A DNA stretch of 64,000 nt from Antitrichia curtipendula (GCA_951230915.1 OX579635.1:8618001-8682000), one strand, 5' to 3'. Shown: positions 1 through 12,403, counted from the first letter of the stretch. Numbers and translations are program-made. The notes: generated from the letters alone by a model not told the origin.

Positions 1-1162
1 ATTTTGTAACTTAGGTCCATCTAGTTTTCTTGTTTCATAGAATGCTACAGCCATGCTAGTAAATGACAAAGTACACGATGACTCTAGAGGACTATTTGAA
101 CACCAATTTTTTTGATACATCTGTAAGAGGTGCTCCGTGCTTTCTGCTCACATTGCATCGTTGCATGGAGCAACAAGTATGTGGAAGAAGGTGTGGTAGG
201 AGGTTTGTTGGTGTGGAATATCAACACTTCATTCCAGCTTTGAAATCAATGGATCATATGTAAGATTTGTCGCTTTTTAGGATTTGTCGGGTTCTAGGGT
301 TTGCAGGATTTAGTGTGCAGTAACGATGTTGTGAAAGCGACTGCTCAAATTTGGACGGGTCATTTCTGAGCTCTAGGAATTGCAAGGTTTAGTGCGGAGT
401 GAAGCTATTTTGTGAGTTGAAAGCAGTGAGTTGAAAGCAGTGAGCAATGAGCACATAAATTTGGATTTTAGGCAAAAAAATTATAATATTAAAATAATAT
501 TAGTCCTTAAACTATTCAAGTATGATAATAATAAAGTAAATTATTCTTTTTTGATAAGAGATTTGATCTAAGATCGTGGAAAATTAATGAGCCTATTATT
601 GTGGGATCAAAGAATTTGGCAATTATATTCAAATTGGGAAAGAGTAAAGAATTTTTATATGGTCTTAAAATTCAATTGAAGAACATATTATTTTGAAAAT
701 ATTCAAAGCATGCATTTCTTCAATATTTGAAGAGTACTTTCATAACACTACAACATAGATAGCAAATCCAATAAAATGTGAATAATCCAGCCGCCATGAT
801 TGTTTAGATCATAATGTCCATATATGCAAGGATCAAGAATTTAGAAATGAATTTATTAGTGTTTGTTGTGATTTTGATTATCTTTTATTTTGATAATATT
901 ATAAATTAAGTGTGATAATCATAATGATGCAACCGGATATCTAAGGTATACAAAAAATATCTGTTGTTTTGTATATTTGTGAAGAGAATGACATATGAAG
1001 TATTGAGTTATTTAATGAGATTGATACTATTGTAAAAATAACATCAAACATGATAAGAAGAAATTAGAGAAAATGCATGTACCGCAACATGAAGTGGTGG
1101 CCCTTTTACTCTCACCACTACTTTAGTTAAACATGCAATAACCAATACAGTAGAAATAATTG
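1..1162. other. AT-rich intergenic sequence, nothing recognised
   Basis: No supported gene. A 66-codon open frame at 63-263 (+) has no recognisable motif and no coding context. Positions 285-470 hold short G-rich phrases (for example TTTAGTGTGCAGTAACG) that recur loosely near 20,350, which suggests an old dispersed repeat. The rest is AT-rich and featureless. Confidence 0.5.
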
Positions 1163-2422
1163 TCAAACTGTTCTAACAGTTTGGCACTTGGGTAGAAGAA
1201 TTTCTAACACATGCTTGATTTCGTTGTAGCTGAAAGTGGGTGTGTGGATAAATTGATCTATGTCTGGAAGCAAATTACATAGCTGAGTAAATACATAATA
1301 CATATATTTGCAATTTACCCACTAACCGCGCTTACCAAGGGACTTCGTTGCCATTTTTTTGAAAAATAGACAATTACAGTTTGGAAATTGTCCAACAATG
1401 ATCAAGTATTGAGATGCCTTGAATCCCTGTCGTGATTCAAACTTTATAATTGAAACTAAAGTTGGAGAAGGAAGTATAGTGACTTGAAGAATTTTATCGT
1501 TAACAAATAGGACAGGTGTATAGGTGTTGGAGTGTTTAACTGTTGGTGCCTTGGAGTTGCGCCAAATGTTCTTCCCAAATCTGTGCTTTGGATACTTGTC
1601 AGGGGAATCTGAGGATGGGTAATCATTGAAATCTATAAGTCCAACGTTTAATTCACTGAACAAATCATGTGGTGCTAGTGCAAGCTGTTCTGCCACGCGA
1701 AATCTTGCATGCTCTAGAGCAAAAACTTCTTGTTCAGTGAGATTGTTGCTAAGCTTAATAGGCCAAATCTTGGGCACTGGCGGTTTTGTCACAACCCACT
1801 TGTGTCTTGTGTCCTTCACACAACGCTTAATATTGTTGTTGCAAAAGAAAAATTGCATTTGCTCCACCTTGTTTTTCTTGTAGTTCATCATCATCCCCGT
1901 GTAAATAAGAGCTACAGTAGACTTGTTGTACTGGACAATCTTGGCCACACATTTTTTCTTTGTGGTAGCTTATTGTGCAAAACAAGCTTTTGCTAAAGTC
2001 TTTGGAAGCCGCACAATGTGCCACTCTTTTTCATTACAAGTAGTCTCAAGGCGTAGGTTAGTGTGATGCAGAGCCGGATTAACTTCTTCTGTTACTTCAG
2101 GTGTCGTAATACTACTGGAAAAACAGTGCCAAAATTAACAAAACATCAACAAATTTTTGTTGATTTGGGTACTTCATCGTCCATTTTAACAATTTTTTGT
2201 TGATTTTTGTAAAAACTGCCCAAATCAACAAATTTTTTTGTTAATTTGGGTACTGCATTTTCAAATTAACAAAAACTCAACACTTTTTTGTTAATTTTGA
2301 CTAAAAAAATTCTCAAGTAAATTTTTTTATTTGAAGAAATGTGTAAATTATCATAGTTAGTATTCTATAAATAGTTTGTTTATGGAAAAAATAAAAAAAT
2401 CATTCCCAATTTGGTAATTCTT

Positions 2423-2779
2423 AAAGTCAGCAGACTTCAAAGACCATTTAGGCATAGGAAAACAACTTTTTTCTAAGAACTTTGAACTAAGAAAACTTGC
2501 TACATACAAGTATCTTTCATCTCCAAAAATCCGTTTGCAATTTTAAGTCCCCAATCAAAAGTTATGACTAAATTTCAGAGAGGAGTTCCATTGAATTTTT
2601 TTTGACATTATGAAAGACCCTCTCTGAAATTTAGTCATAACTTTTGATTGGGGACTTAAAATTGCAAACGGATTTTTGGAGATGAAAGATACGTGTATAT
2701 ATCAACTTTTCTTCGTTCAAAGTTTTTAAAAAAAAGTTGTTTTTATATGCCTAAATGGCCTTTGAAATCTGCTGTCTTT
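2423..2779. repeat. Long inverted repeat (about 160-bp arms) inside the CACTA element
   Basis: The arm at 2,423-2,582 (starting AAAGTCAGCAGACTTCAAAG) is repeated in reverse complement at 2,619-2,779 (ending CTTTGAAATCTGCTGTCTTT), with a loop of about 36 bases. The inner ends TTTCAGAGAG and CTCTCTGAAA pair exactly. A transcript would fold into a long hairpin, a possible source of small RNAs. Confidence 0.9.
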
Positions 2780-2847
2780 AACAAAAAAATGAAAAAAAAA
2801 TACTTTAACTAGGTAAAACAAAAAAAAACTCACACACGCATGCATGT

Positions 2848-2912
2848 GTATGTGTGGTGCAATGGTTTGAACCTTGCACCCCAAGAGTGAGGTGCAAGGT
2901 TCAAACCTTGTT
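2848..2912 (+). other. Possible tRNA-like pol III A/B-box motifs within a 16-bp hairpin
   Basis: TGGTGCAATGG resembles a pol III A box and GGTTCAAACC a B box about 40 bases downstream. The same stretch forms an exact inverted repeat (GGTTTGAACCTTGCAC / GTGCAAGGTTCAAACC), so the B-box match may simply be one arm of the hairpin. No full tRNA cloverleaf is visible. Weak support. Confidence 0.2.
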
Positions 2913-4038
2913 GGCAACACCAAATGGGGTGCCACGTGGCACCTCATTTGGAAGTTGCCTACGTGGCGCTGCCACGTCGCGGGCTGCCACGTGGCAGCTT
3001 TTCATTGGTCGAATTTTGAAAAAAAAAATTCTAAAGAAAAATTTAGTGCCCAAATTAACAAAAGACTAACAAAAAAATCAACAGTTTTGTGTTAAAAAGT
3101 ACCCAAATTAACACGTCCAAATCAACAAAAAAAATCAACACTTTTGTGTTCATTTTTGTTGATTTGGGCACTGTTTTTTTCTACTAGTGTAATGCCCAGT
3201 ACAGGTTTTGCTTCAACTTTTGGTGTGAGATCGACAAAATTGGAGCCATCGTAACATGTTTTCTTCAAAGGCTGAGACATGCTAATCTTATCAGGGGGAC
3301 GGGAATCATACTCTGACCCAATGGGCATATCTGCCCTATGCCCCTATGCTTCAGAGATAAGAAAACCTCTTCCCCTTCCAAATGTAGTTCACTTGTGCAA
3401 AATGCTAAAGCACCTGACATTTCTTCTAAAGCCGCATGCAACTTCCTAGGGTCCCTGGTGCTTTTGGCATTGCGTTGAGCAAGGTGGAGACGAAGATCTT
3501 CTTTAGTGGGTCCGGTGCAAACTCTATCACCCTTGAAAAATTGATAGTATGCAACGACCTTACGACCTGTGTAAATGCTTGGACATAGTCATCCACAGTC
3601 GCCACATACAAATCATTTCCTCTCTTTCCCGATTGTTGGAGCCATTTGTTGTGCACCATTTTTGCAAGGTTGCAAGAAGGCATTTTCACAAGTTCCTCTT
3701 CCGTAAGATCCTGCCACAAAAAGCCACTAGTTAGTTATAAGATTATAATTAAGATAAGATTTAAATTACTCCAGTAAGATGATATTGCAACATGCATGAA
3801 AGAGATCACTTATAAGCTCCATAAATCCACCCCATTGCCGGTAACGGAAGTGCCAAAATGCTAGCCACAAATCCAGACAAATGAAGCCTTCATCTGTTAT
3901 AGTACCAGATGATAGCCACCAAGACCTAATGACAAGGTACTTTGTTTCAACATCTTCTAAAAAAAATCACATTTTTGTATTGTTTATATAGACGGCAATG
4001 TTGCTCTTGAAGGTTGGGTCAAATATCCGCCTTTGTAT

Positions 4039-4937
4039 CACTATAAGAAAACGGACTTTTTCGAAACGTCAAAAAAAACGCGAGAATGCGTTGTGTATGA
4101 CGCAAAAATAATCAACGTTGACGTCTCTAAAAATTTGTTTGATTAGACAGGGTAAAAACATGTGAAAATCTAGAAGAACGCATCGCTTTTGTACTCGTTT
4201 TTCCAAAAACGTGGGTGACAACAAAGTCTATTGAGGTCCTCAGAGGTTGACACGTGGAGGGCATCTAAGTGCCACGGAGGCGCCACTCGGACGGGCACTG
4301 CCATGTAATTTTTTTTAACTTGACCGCGTCTGGCGTGGTGGATGATGTGGACGTCAGAGAATCTGACGTTTTTCATCCAGACTATTTTTTCATTCATCCC
4401 GTTCTTTTCATCCAATCCATTTAAAAAAATAATAATTAGTTAACATAAATTAAAAATAAAAATAAAGAACAAAAAAAATGTAGAATTTACCAAGAAGTAA
4501 AAAAACTTACCATTTACCATCAATTTTATTTTGATGGAAAAATTATATAAAAATGAACATTTTAAGGGTTATATTTGTACCCATTCTTTGTCCATGGTGT
4601 GACAAACGATATGGGATAAATAGCCTACGTTGTTTGAGACGTCTAGCCAGACGTCCAGCTCGACGTCCGTCCGTCCATCCAATTTTTTTTTTCCAAAATA
4701 TGCCACGTGGCTGCCCTTCTCTAAATCTACTTGCTGACATGGAAGTTTATGTTGTATGCAACGTTTTATAAAAACAAGGCCATGTCACAGTTGACATTGT
4801 CACAAACATAGCCGTCCACAATGATATGGTCGCATTTTCTGCAAAACGTGTACATGATTTTTGGAACATCTGATGTTTGAAAAAAACATGACACGTTTGT
4901 TGCTAAATGCCACCAAAAACGTGCTTTTCTTATAGTG
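4039..4937. mobile_element. Non-autonomous CACTA-like element, 899 bp
   Basis: The ends are CACTATAAGAAAACGGAC on the left and, reverse complemented, CACTATAAGAAAAGCACG on the right. TAT flanks both sides (4,036-4,038 and 4,938-4,940) as a 3-bp target duplication. The subterminal regions repeat AAAACGTG/AACATG-like motifs. No transposase frame is present. It shares its end sequence with the element at 5,383-6,653, so the two belong to one family, and it sits in the transposase pseudogene exactly after the SLEKHT segment. Confidence 0.88.
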
Positions 4938-5382
4938 TATGCTTCTCAAGAGATTGCGTCCAATGAAACAAGCATGTGTGCTTCTGATCCTTCATTTGAA
5001 TTTTTGCATCACCTGAACCATAGATGATCTTCATCGCATTCCAATTAGTTTGGGTACTGTCTGCCATAAATCCTTTGAATTGAAGGTTGGAAATGTCATG
5101 TCGAGCTGCAACATCATTCAAATTCTTCCAGAAAACTAATTGAGCCTCAACATCCTCAGATTGCATGTCACAAACAGTTGTGGTCATGACACGACAATAT
5201 GAGGCGTCGTATACATGACAAACCATAGTGATCCATTCTTTTACATGCTTGACATGATCAAAAATCATCTAGGCATTGCACAAATCTCCACCAAATTACA
5301 TCCGCCTCAGAAGATCAACACCACTACTTGGTCCAACTTCAGACATTTTGAAAACAAATACCTTGTCAAGTTGAGAGCCTTG

Positions 5383-6653
5383 CACTATAAGAAAACCCTG
5401 TTTTTGCTGGCGTTGGACTGTAACATGCCATGTTTGCTGAGATGTCACGCGTTAAGCAGTGAACGGGTGCAAAAGAGTAAATTTGATTTGATGTTGCAAA
5501 AAACATGTGCGACTAAGTTGGAAAACAAGTAGATGTCACCGTAGACAGAGATGTTTTTAACAATGTTTAAAAAAACAAGCTCATGTTTTGTTGTGACATC
5601 TCAAAAAACATAGACTGCCACGTCAACATGAAGTCCACTTTCATTATGGATAAATTACTAATAATTACTAAGGTTAATGGAAAAATATTGACCTTATATA
5701 AAAAATTTAGGAAAAAAGCAATGACGTGGCATGCTTTCCAAAAAAAAAAAATGGATGGATGAAAATGGATGTGTTCCATGGATGAAAACATAAAGTCTTT
5801 ATACAGGTGGGGAGGTGGAAGAGAGACAATTGATATGGGATATATCAAAAAAAAATTGTGTTCAAAGTGAAATGTCCACAAAAACGTCGAGATGTCTGAA
5901 ACAACATCTCTATGTTTAAAAGAACATATACACGTCAAAAACAACATCAACATGTAAACAAGTGAAATAACCATATTCTACTTATCCCATATTGTTTGTC
6001 TTTCCATGGGCAGAGAATGGATATAAATACAATGTCCTTATCCTTCATTTTTATTAACTTTTAATGAAGTAATTCTTTCATTTGGCCATCAAAAATTCTC
6101 TTGATGGTAGATGATAAGTTTTCTTTAATTCTTGGTGAATTCAACATTTTTTTTTGTTTATTTTATTTTATAATTTATTTTAACTAATTATTTTTTTGTT
6201 GATCTTGCCTGATGGATATGATATGCACCAATTGATGCCTCAAAAAACGTCTAAATTGACGATTCAAAAAAAAACATTAAAATTTTCAAACAAAATAAAA
6301 ATATGCTGACTAGGCAAACCACGTCAAATTTTCCCGTGGCCACGTCACTGCCCACGTCATTAAGGGCCTGGATGAAAAATTGTCCCACGTGGCACTGCCC
6401 GGATGGAAAATGATGACATGTCGCCATCGTGGCATCCACATGTCATGTTTTCTGAACTTTAAAAGACCACGTTTTCTGTGATGTCAAAGTATAACAAGTA
6501 CAAATTAGGCCCGTTTTTTGAAAACATGGTCATGTTTTTTGCCCGTCAATTATAACGAATTTAGGTGACATCTACGAAAACACCCGTGATGTCATGAAAA
6601 ACATAATCTAAAGTTTTTTGTGACATTTCAAAAAACACAGGTTTCTTATAGTG
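5383..6653. mobile_element. Non-autonomous CACTA-like element, 1,271 bp
   Basis: The left end is CACTATAAGAAAACCCTG. The reverse complement of the right end is CACTATAAGAAACCTGTG. TTG lies immediately outside both ends (5,380-5,382 and 6,654-6,656). Subterminal sequence repeats AAAAACATG/CATGTTTT blocks, typical of CACTA transposase-binding regions. No coding capacity for a transposase is seen. Same end family as the element at 4,039-4,937. Confidence 0.87.
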
Positions 6654-7750
6654 TTGACCAGGAAACATATTATTCTACAAATACGTCCATTTGCTAGATC
6701 CCCGGAGCTTTGTAATATTGTTCATGACTCCATAGCGTCTGAGATATCGGAAGGAGGTGACCCTGTTGCGTAGATTTGGAGATGTTAGGTTCTTGCACTT
6801 GTCTAGCACGGGCTTCAACCTCTCCATAGAAAGACTTTGTACAAGAGTACCCTCCAGATTGAGCAGAAGTTCCCCTACAAACTCTTTGCCAGCCTCCAAG
6901 ACTATAGCAGAGTTTGTGGCCGAGGGAGTTCTCTCAACTTGCTCACTAAGAAGGGTCATTAATTGCTCCTCAGCTTTTCTATCAACACCCTTCTTGATAG
7001 GATGCTTGTGAGTACCAATGTGGACACAAGCATGGGACATGGGAAAGGGACTGAGGACATAGTATATCTTAGTAGAGCAGACGTTCAAACAAGAAGAAGG
7101 CCATATTCATTATATTAAGACTTTTTGCAAATTTTGAGACAGAATGTTAGTTATTGGAAAATTCATTTAAAAAAATAGTAATTGAAATCAAAAATAAATA
7201 ATGCTAAAATAGTGATTCTATAATGAAATTCTAAAAGTTGATGTTGTTACCTATATATAAAAAAATACTATTAAAGAGATAAAGCAGTTTATCCTTGAGA
7301 CGTGGATAGAAATGAAACTACAAAAAGTCTCAATATAATGAATATGACCTTGAAGGGGGAGTCTGACACAATTTACAGACAACTGTAGATTTTTTTGGAG
7401 GTTTGGAATCAACATCAAACGATAAGTATGATGCCTCATCCTACTCCATCTCGTTAGATGGAGTTGGTCTATGAACTCTATCCTGGAAGTTACTGCTTGT
7501 TGGTGCATACAATGTGACCTAGGCACAATGACATTCTAAATGAAAGACCCTGTATAACTACTCCGGAATCTAGATCATACACTTCTTCATAAAGAAAAAC
7601 TGAACACTCCAACAATTGGAATCGGGAAGAAAGTCGAACTACACTAACACAGCAGTGACCATCATGCGACACACCGAATGTAAGTGAAATGTCTTTACCG
7701 TCACCATGAATTTCAATTGTACCAAGACTACCTAATTCAATAGACGTCAT

Positions 7751-8550
7751 TGCAAAGAACTCTAGAAGTTGGACATTGAAAGTAGAGGATTACTCTAAGG
7801 TATCAACAGTCATATAAACATTGAAGCAGAGTATTAAATTGTGTTCTTCCCTACTGTGGATGAAAAGCATGAAAACAAATGAACAGTACTTGCAATTGCA
7901 CATGCAATTAAATTTGCGCTCTGATAGTTGAAGTAAAATATTGAATTTGACGATCTTTTAAATGTCAGCAAATATGTCAAACTAAATGTGGTGACCAAAG
8001 AGAACAAAAAATTGATACAAATAATGGAGTATTTTAGATTAAGCCGTAAAGAAAAATTGTCCGTTGAAGAGACAATTGGATACTCAGGTAGGTTCATGTA
8101 CATTGTATTCTGGTCGGATGGTCATACAATTTTGACAAAAAGTGTGAACATGTTCCCCCTTGAGCAAGATTTTTTTTTTCATTAAGGATGCCCGGATCAA
8201 TATTGGATAAATTTTGCGGAACTCTTCATTTACTTTTATAATTTGGCATGTGTGTAACTGACATAATACAAGTTGCACTTCACCATTGGTCAAGACGCGA
8301 CCACTAACGACGATGGGAAATTCTGGCTACTCAAGTGTAGAACTTATAGAGTGTACGGTGTTAAACATGGTCTGTATAGTTCATCGACTCAGATCTTGAG
8401 GTCTCATGTATCTACTATTAGCAACCACCAAACAAGTGTTCCTCGCGAAATCAAAGTTGAGCCAGGTTGTGAGACAATTCACATTCTGAATGATGACTTT
8501 GGTTTGGATACTTAAGCTCCAATTCAAGTAGATAAACCACTCTCTGCTCC
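7751..8550. other. Intergenic sequence with a dispersed-repeat block
   Basis: No supported gene. The block at about 8,110-8,290 (GGTCGGATGGTCAT..., AGTGTGAACATGTTC, then AACTCTTCATTTA) recurs in diverged form at about 44,220-44,420, so it belongs to a dispersed repeat. An open frame at 8,273-8,515 (+) has no recognisable motif. Confidence 0.45.
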
Positions 8551-9623
8551 AGGGTGATTGCACGAAACACTTAAAACCATATGTCACATCCATAGGTGCT
8601 GACCTATTTTTTGGCCATAACTTTTGTTCTTTAGCTCTAAATGAATTGAAATTTATAGGAAAGATACTTATAACTATCAAAAACCTTCCCTAATTTTTGG
8701 GTATTTTTCAAAAATAATTTACTATTTTTAAACAGCCCCCGATATTTTCTCACAATGCATGATTTAGGGTTTTTTTGCACAATTTGGAACCCAAAAAAAC
8801 GAATTTTGAGCTGAAATTTGGAGAGGATGGTCTCTTAGTAGACTTATAGCTACTTTCCAAAGGAATTTCAAAAATACTTATTTCTATGTGGTGTGGAAGT
8901 CTACAAAAATAGCTTCTTTTTGCATTTTGCTTAGAGTTATGGAACATTATTTTGGTGAGTTTTTTGGTCAAATCTCATCACCAAAATGTTTTCTCAAATG
9001 CAAAATTTTTAGATTTTTTTTAAAAAAAAAATCCTAATTTTTACAAATTAAAATGTCAAAAGTGGTATTTTTTTCACCGAAATTCTATGTCCACAGTTCT
9101 ACTGAAGAATATACCACTTTGACATTTTAATTTGTAAAAAATAGGATTTTTTTTTTTTTTTAAATCTAAAAAATTTTCATTTGAGAAAACATTTTGTTGA
9201 TGAGATTTGACCAAAAAACTCACCAAAATGTTGTTCCATAACTCTAAGAAAAATGCAAAAAGAAGCTATTTTTGTGGACTTCCACACCACATAGAAATAA
9301 GTATTTTTGAAATTCCTTTGGACAGTAGCTATAAGTCTACTAAGAGACCATCCTCTCCAAATTTCAGCTCAAAATTCGTTTTTTTGAGTACAAACGGAGC
9401 TAAAAAACCCAAAATCACCCATTTTGAGAAATATCGGGGGCTGTTTAAAAATAGTAAGTTATTTTTGAAAAATTCTCAAAAATCAGAAAAGGTATATAAT
9501 GGTCATGAGTAGCTTATCTAGAAATTTTGACTCATTTGGAGCTAAAACATAGAAGTTATGGCCAAAAAATCTAAGGTGTGACGAAACGCAACAAATAGTA
9601 CAGGTGTTTCATGCAATCACCCT
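8551..9623. mobile_element. 1.07-kb fold-back element with about 500-bp arms
   Basis: The left end AGGGTGATTGCACGAAACAC pairs with the right end GTGTTTCATGCAATCACCCT, and complementarity continues inward almost to a centre near 9,090. There AAAGTGGTA and TACCACTTT flank a loop of about 45 bases. Because the arms mirror each other, the same peptide frame appears on the minus strand (8,971-8,750) and plus strand (9,207-9,512); these are not genes. No clear target duplication is visible, so the class (fold-back or long-TIR MITE) is open. Confidence 0.85.
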
Positions 9624-9893
9624 CCATCTTTCATCTATCTTGACTCTCCAAACTGTCAATCTTCTGAAGACAAACCAACCATCTAGTGGTAAACCTCCCC
9701 TTCCACCATCTAGGTCTTCTGTCAATTGTATTCTAGATTGCATCAGAAAATTGGGTGCAAGAAAGGGATCAAAGTCCACTCTTTCAAAGGTTGATTTCTT
9801 GAGTGTCCAAATATTTACTGTCAATTGCTTGCCTCCAAGCTTCAATGGAAATGTAATATTTGTCTTACTTGCACTTATAGCATCATCCTTGTA
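9609..9893 (-). pseudogene. Coding fragment abutting the fold-back element, possibly an upstream part of the transposase gene
   Basis: The minus strand reads KLGGKQLTVNIWTLKKSTF, FDPFLAPNFLMQSRIQLTED and GGLPLDGWFVFRRLTVWRVK without a break, then runs into the fold-back element. The composition is protein-like, and the strand matches the decayed transposase downstream (1,163-7,750), of which it may be an N-terminal exon. No catalytic motif is seen and the family assignment is uncertain. Confidence 0.4.
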
Positions 9894-10866
9894 GTCTCAA
9901 GCCAAACTACTATAGAGCATGGACAAGTGTCATGATGGTCATGCATGGACTCGTACCGTTACAACCCACATCATGAATGACATGATACCAAACCCAATCC
10001 CCCACTTAGATATTGATATCGACACCACGTCATTAAGATAATGATACCCGTGAAACCCACCTAATTGTGTTAGTTTACTATTTGTGTTAGTTATTAAGTG
10101 CTTGGTTATTTTCTGGTGACTAAGCAACCCTCCTTGTGTCTTTTCTTGTATAGTAGGTACAGCATAAATTGGCTTGTTCAAATAAGAACATAGAGAATTA
10201 AGTGGGTAAAAAATGATCTCAAGAAGTTGTTCAAATATTGATGTTATTTCTAAATTTGCAGCTTTTTTATATCCATATGATTGACTCAAATAGATTGAAG
10301 TTGTCCGTATAAAAATACTAGATTTTGGTTGTAGGAGGTCAAAGGTAGTAAGTGTGTCCATGTATTATCTGGTGCTTGTTTAGTGAAGTACAAGATACAA
10401 GTGGGACCTGCGCTAGAAGCAAGCTGCTCGATAAAACCACCTTGCTTGTTTCTATGTTGTAGTTTCTTTTGTAATTTGGTCGAATTAAAGTTCTCCCGCA
10501 AAAGGCACATAATAGATTTTTGAGTTATCACCGTTCATGACTTATCAAGCCACTACAATGAAATAAAAGAATATATATGGGGTTTTTTTTCAATCTCTTG
10601 GGCTATTTTCCGTATAACGAGTATTTTTATTAACATAGGATCATTATTATAATTTTTTTTTAGTTTCTTGTCTACTTCTTCTTCAACATAACCTGAATTT
10701 AAGTAGGTGATGTAGGATTTTTTTCCCCTCAAGTTATAATGTGCTACTACTGTCTACTGTCTGAGCTAATATGTGATCGTTTTCGAGAAATAAGAGATAA
10801 AGAGAGTAATATTGTATTAGTCCTTCAAAATTACATTGCAGGTCTAAGAATAGACTGGCGACAAAA
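9894..10866. other. Intergenic sequence, no supported gene
   Basis: Open frames on the minus strand (9,939-10,361 and 10,286-10,531) show no recognisable motif or splice context. CACTACAATG at 10,551 looks like a CACTA end but lacks a matching target duplication (see rejected items). Confidence 0.4.
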
Positions 10867-11149
10867 CAATACAACAAAACTAGTGTTTTATGACTACAAA
10901 ATATGACTGCAATGAGGCGTAAAATCGAAAAATATGATGAGCCGCAGAAATCACTGTAGAGATCACTGTGACTGCAATATGACTGATATGAATCATTATC
11001 GACGAGTCGCTTCGAACATCAATCATATTGGCAGTCATATTTCGGAGGGGTATAATTATCCGTAATTAGTCGTATTTTGCCAACAAGGCGTATACTTTGA
11101 CTATCTTTGAGGGCTTGATTTTTTTTGAGTTGCCCGGACAAACAAAAAT

Positions 11150-11400
11150 AAATCCTACGTGGCATGTGACTCCATATAGTCATTTTTTTGGCTGACGTGG
11201 AATATGACTGCGGTCAGTCATATTTTGGCTGACGTGGAATATGACTGTGATCAGTCATATTTTGGCTAATGTGACATATGACTGCGGTTAGTCATATTTT
11301 GGCTAATGTAGCATATGACTTTGTACAATCATATTTTTTGTAGATGTGGAATATGACTCTTGTGAGTCATATTTTGGTTGATGTAGTAATTCATATGGAT
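11150..11400. repeat. Subterminal tandem repeats of a roughly 40-bp unit
   Basis: Units of the form ATATGACTGCGGTCAGTCAT followed by ATTTTGGCTGACGTGGA repeat about five times with drift. Each unit contains an inverted TGACT/AGTCA pair. The array is part of the CACTA-like element and probably served as transposase-binding sequence. Confidence 0.75.
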
Positions 11401-12182
11401 GTCATTGGTAGTTTATAACTAATTGCAGTCATATTTTGGAAAATACAAAGTCATATTTCGAAAAATACATAGTCATATTTTGGAAAATACATAGCCATAT
11501 TTTAGAAAATACAAAGTCATATTTTGAAAAAAACTCCATGTAGTTAAAAATAAATACATATGATTTTAGAAATATACTAGAGATAATCATATTGGAAAGG
11601 GAGAATGTAAGAAAGAAAGCAACTCTCTTCATTAACATTTATTAGTCACCAATACAAAACATATATACCACAATGAATCATTCACAAAATCCAATGAGGC
11701 CTATATTCCTTAGAATAATGTGAAGATGGCTCTATTGAATTGCAAGTAGCCTCCAATGACTTTGTTTCAACTTTTGGTGCCTGTTTATACAATTAAAGAA
11801 ATGGGATGTTAATTTTTAGTGAATGAACAACAAAGCTCAACAAAGCTCAAAGGCTTACAACAACACAAACTATGTAGCTCAAGTTTAGGGTAGGAAAAAT
11901 AAGAATGGTGATGGAGAAAACAAGAAGAAAAAAGGGACAAGTACTAAGAGATAAACAACAAGCAAGAATAATATGCAACAAGAAACAAGAAGTAACAATT
12001 AAAACACAACAAGAAACAACAAGAAACAAGAGTTAAGATGCAACAAGAAGAAACAAGAAGCAAGAATTTAAAAGCAAGAAGAGGAAACTAAAAACAAGAA
12101 CTAAGAAGAAAAAAGAGTTAAAATTCTAGAGAAAGAAAGAGTTTAGATGCAACAACAAGAAACAAGAAGCATAATTAGAACT

Positions 12183-12336
12183 AAGAAGCAACAAGAAAGA
12201 AGAGTTAAGATGTGTCAAAAGACAACAACTAAGAAGCAACAAGAAAGAAGAGTTAAGATGTGTCAAAAGACAACAACTAAGAAGCAACAAGAAAGAAGAG
12301 TTAAGATGTGTCAAAAGACAACAACTAAGAAGCAAA
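12183..12336. repeat. 48-bp minisatellite, three near-identical copies
   Basis: The units at 12,183-12,230, 12,231-12,278 and 12,279-12,326 are essentially identical (start AAGAAGCAACAAGAAAGAAG, include AAGATGTGTCAAAAG). Since 48 is a multiple of three, repetitive open frames appear on both strands, but nothing supports a real protein. Confidence 0.93.
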
Positions 12337-12403
12337 AAATAAGAAGCAATAACAAGTATGAGCTAAGAGACAACAAAAGGCAAGGAAAAAAGAGCCAAAA
12401 GAA

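Larger units (their letters stand above)
2110..3189. mobile_element. Non-autonomous CACTA-like (En/Spm-type) element, 1,080 bp
   Basis: The left end is TACTACTGGAAAAACAGTGCC. The right end, reverse complemented, is CACTAGTAGAAAAAAACAGTG, so the ends are inverted repeats of CACTA type with one changed first base on the left. TAA occurs directly outside both ends (2,107-2,109 and 3,190-3,192), matching the 3-bp target duplication of this superfamily. Both subterminal regions carry repeated CAAATTAACAAAAA/TTGTTGATTTGGG motifs. No transposase is visible inside, so movement would need a helper. The element interrupts the transposase pseudogene. Confidence 0.85.
1163..7750 (-). pseudogene. Decayed MULE-like transposase with SWIM-type zinc finger, split by three insertions
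   Basis: Reads on the minus strand from about 7,750 to 1,163. A probable N-terminal part (7,750-7,250) is followed by a segment ending in LRGSSKWTYL (7,088-6,675). A DDE-transposase-like segment at 5,268-4,938 contains VCHVYDASYCRVM and FKGFMADSTQTNWNAM. A further part at 4,035-3,735 has RSWWLSSG and WHFRYRQWGGFM, and 3,719-3,426 has MPSCNLAKMVHNKWLQQSG. The C-terminal part (3,328-3,190, then 2,109-1,163) contains KWVVTKPPVPKIWPIKL and a SWIM-like C-N-C...C-K motif. The frame passes a TAG at 1,322, where Gln is expected, and continues through VFTQLCNLLPDIDQF to a stop at 1,163. CACTA-like elements break the gene at 2,110-3,189, 4,039-4,937 and 5,383-6,653, and the protein resumes across each insertion. 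The assignment to MULE-type transposases rests on remembered similarity to a family common in mosses and other non-seed plants. The gene is non-functional. Confidence 0.7.

Noticed and set aside
8750..9512. Two matching open frames, minus 8,750-8,971 and plus 9,207-9,512
   Set aside because: They are mirror images created by the fold-back element; no recognisable protein.
10551..10560. CACTACAATG as the left end of the CACTA-like element
   Set aside because: The flanking AGC does not match AAA at the right end, and subterminal TATGACT repeats begin only near 10,890; 10,867 fits better on both counts.
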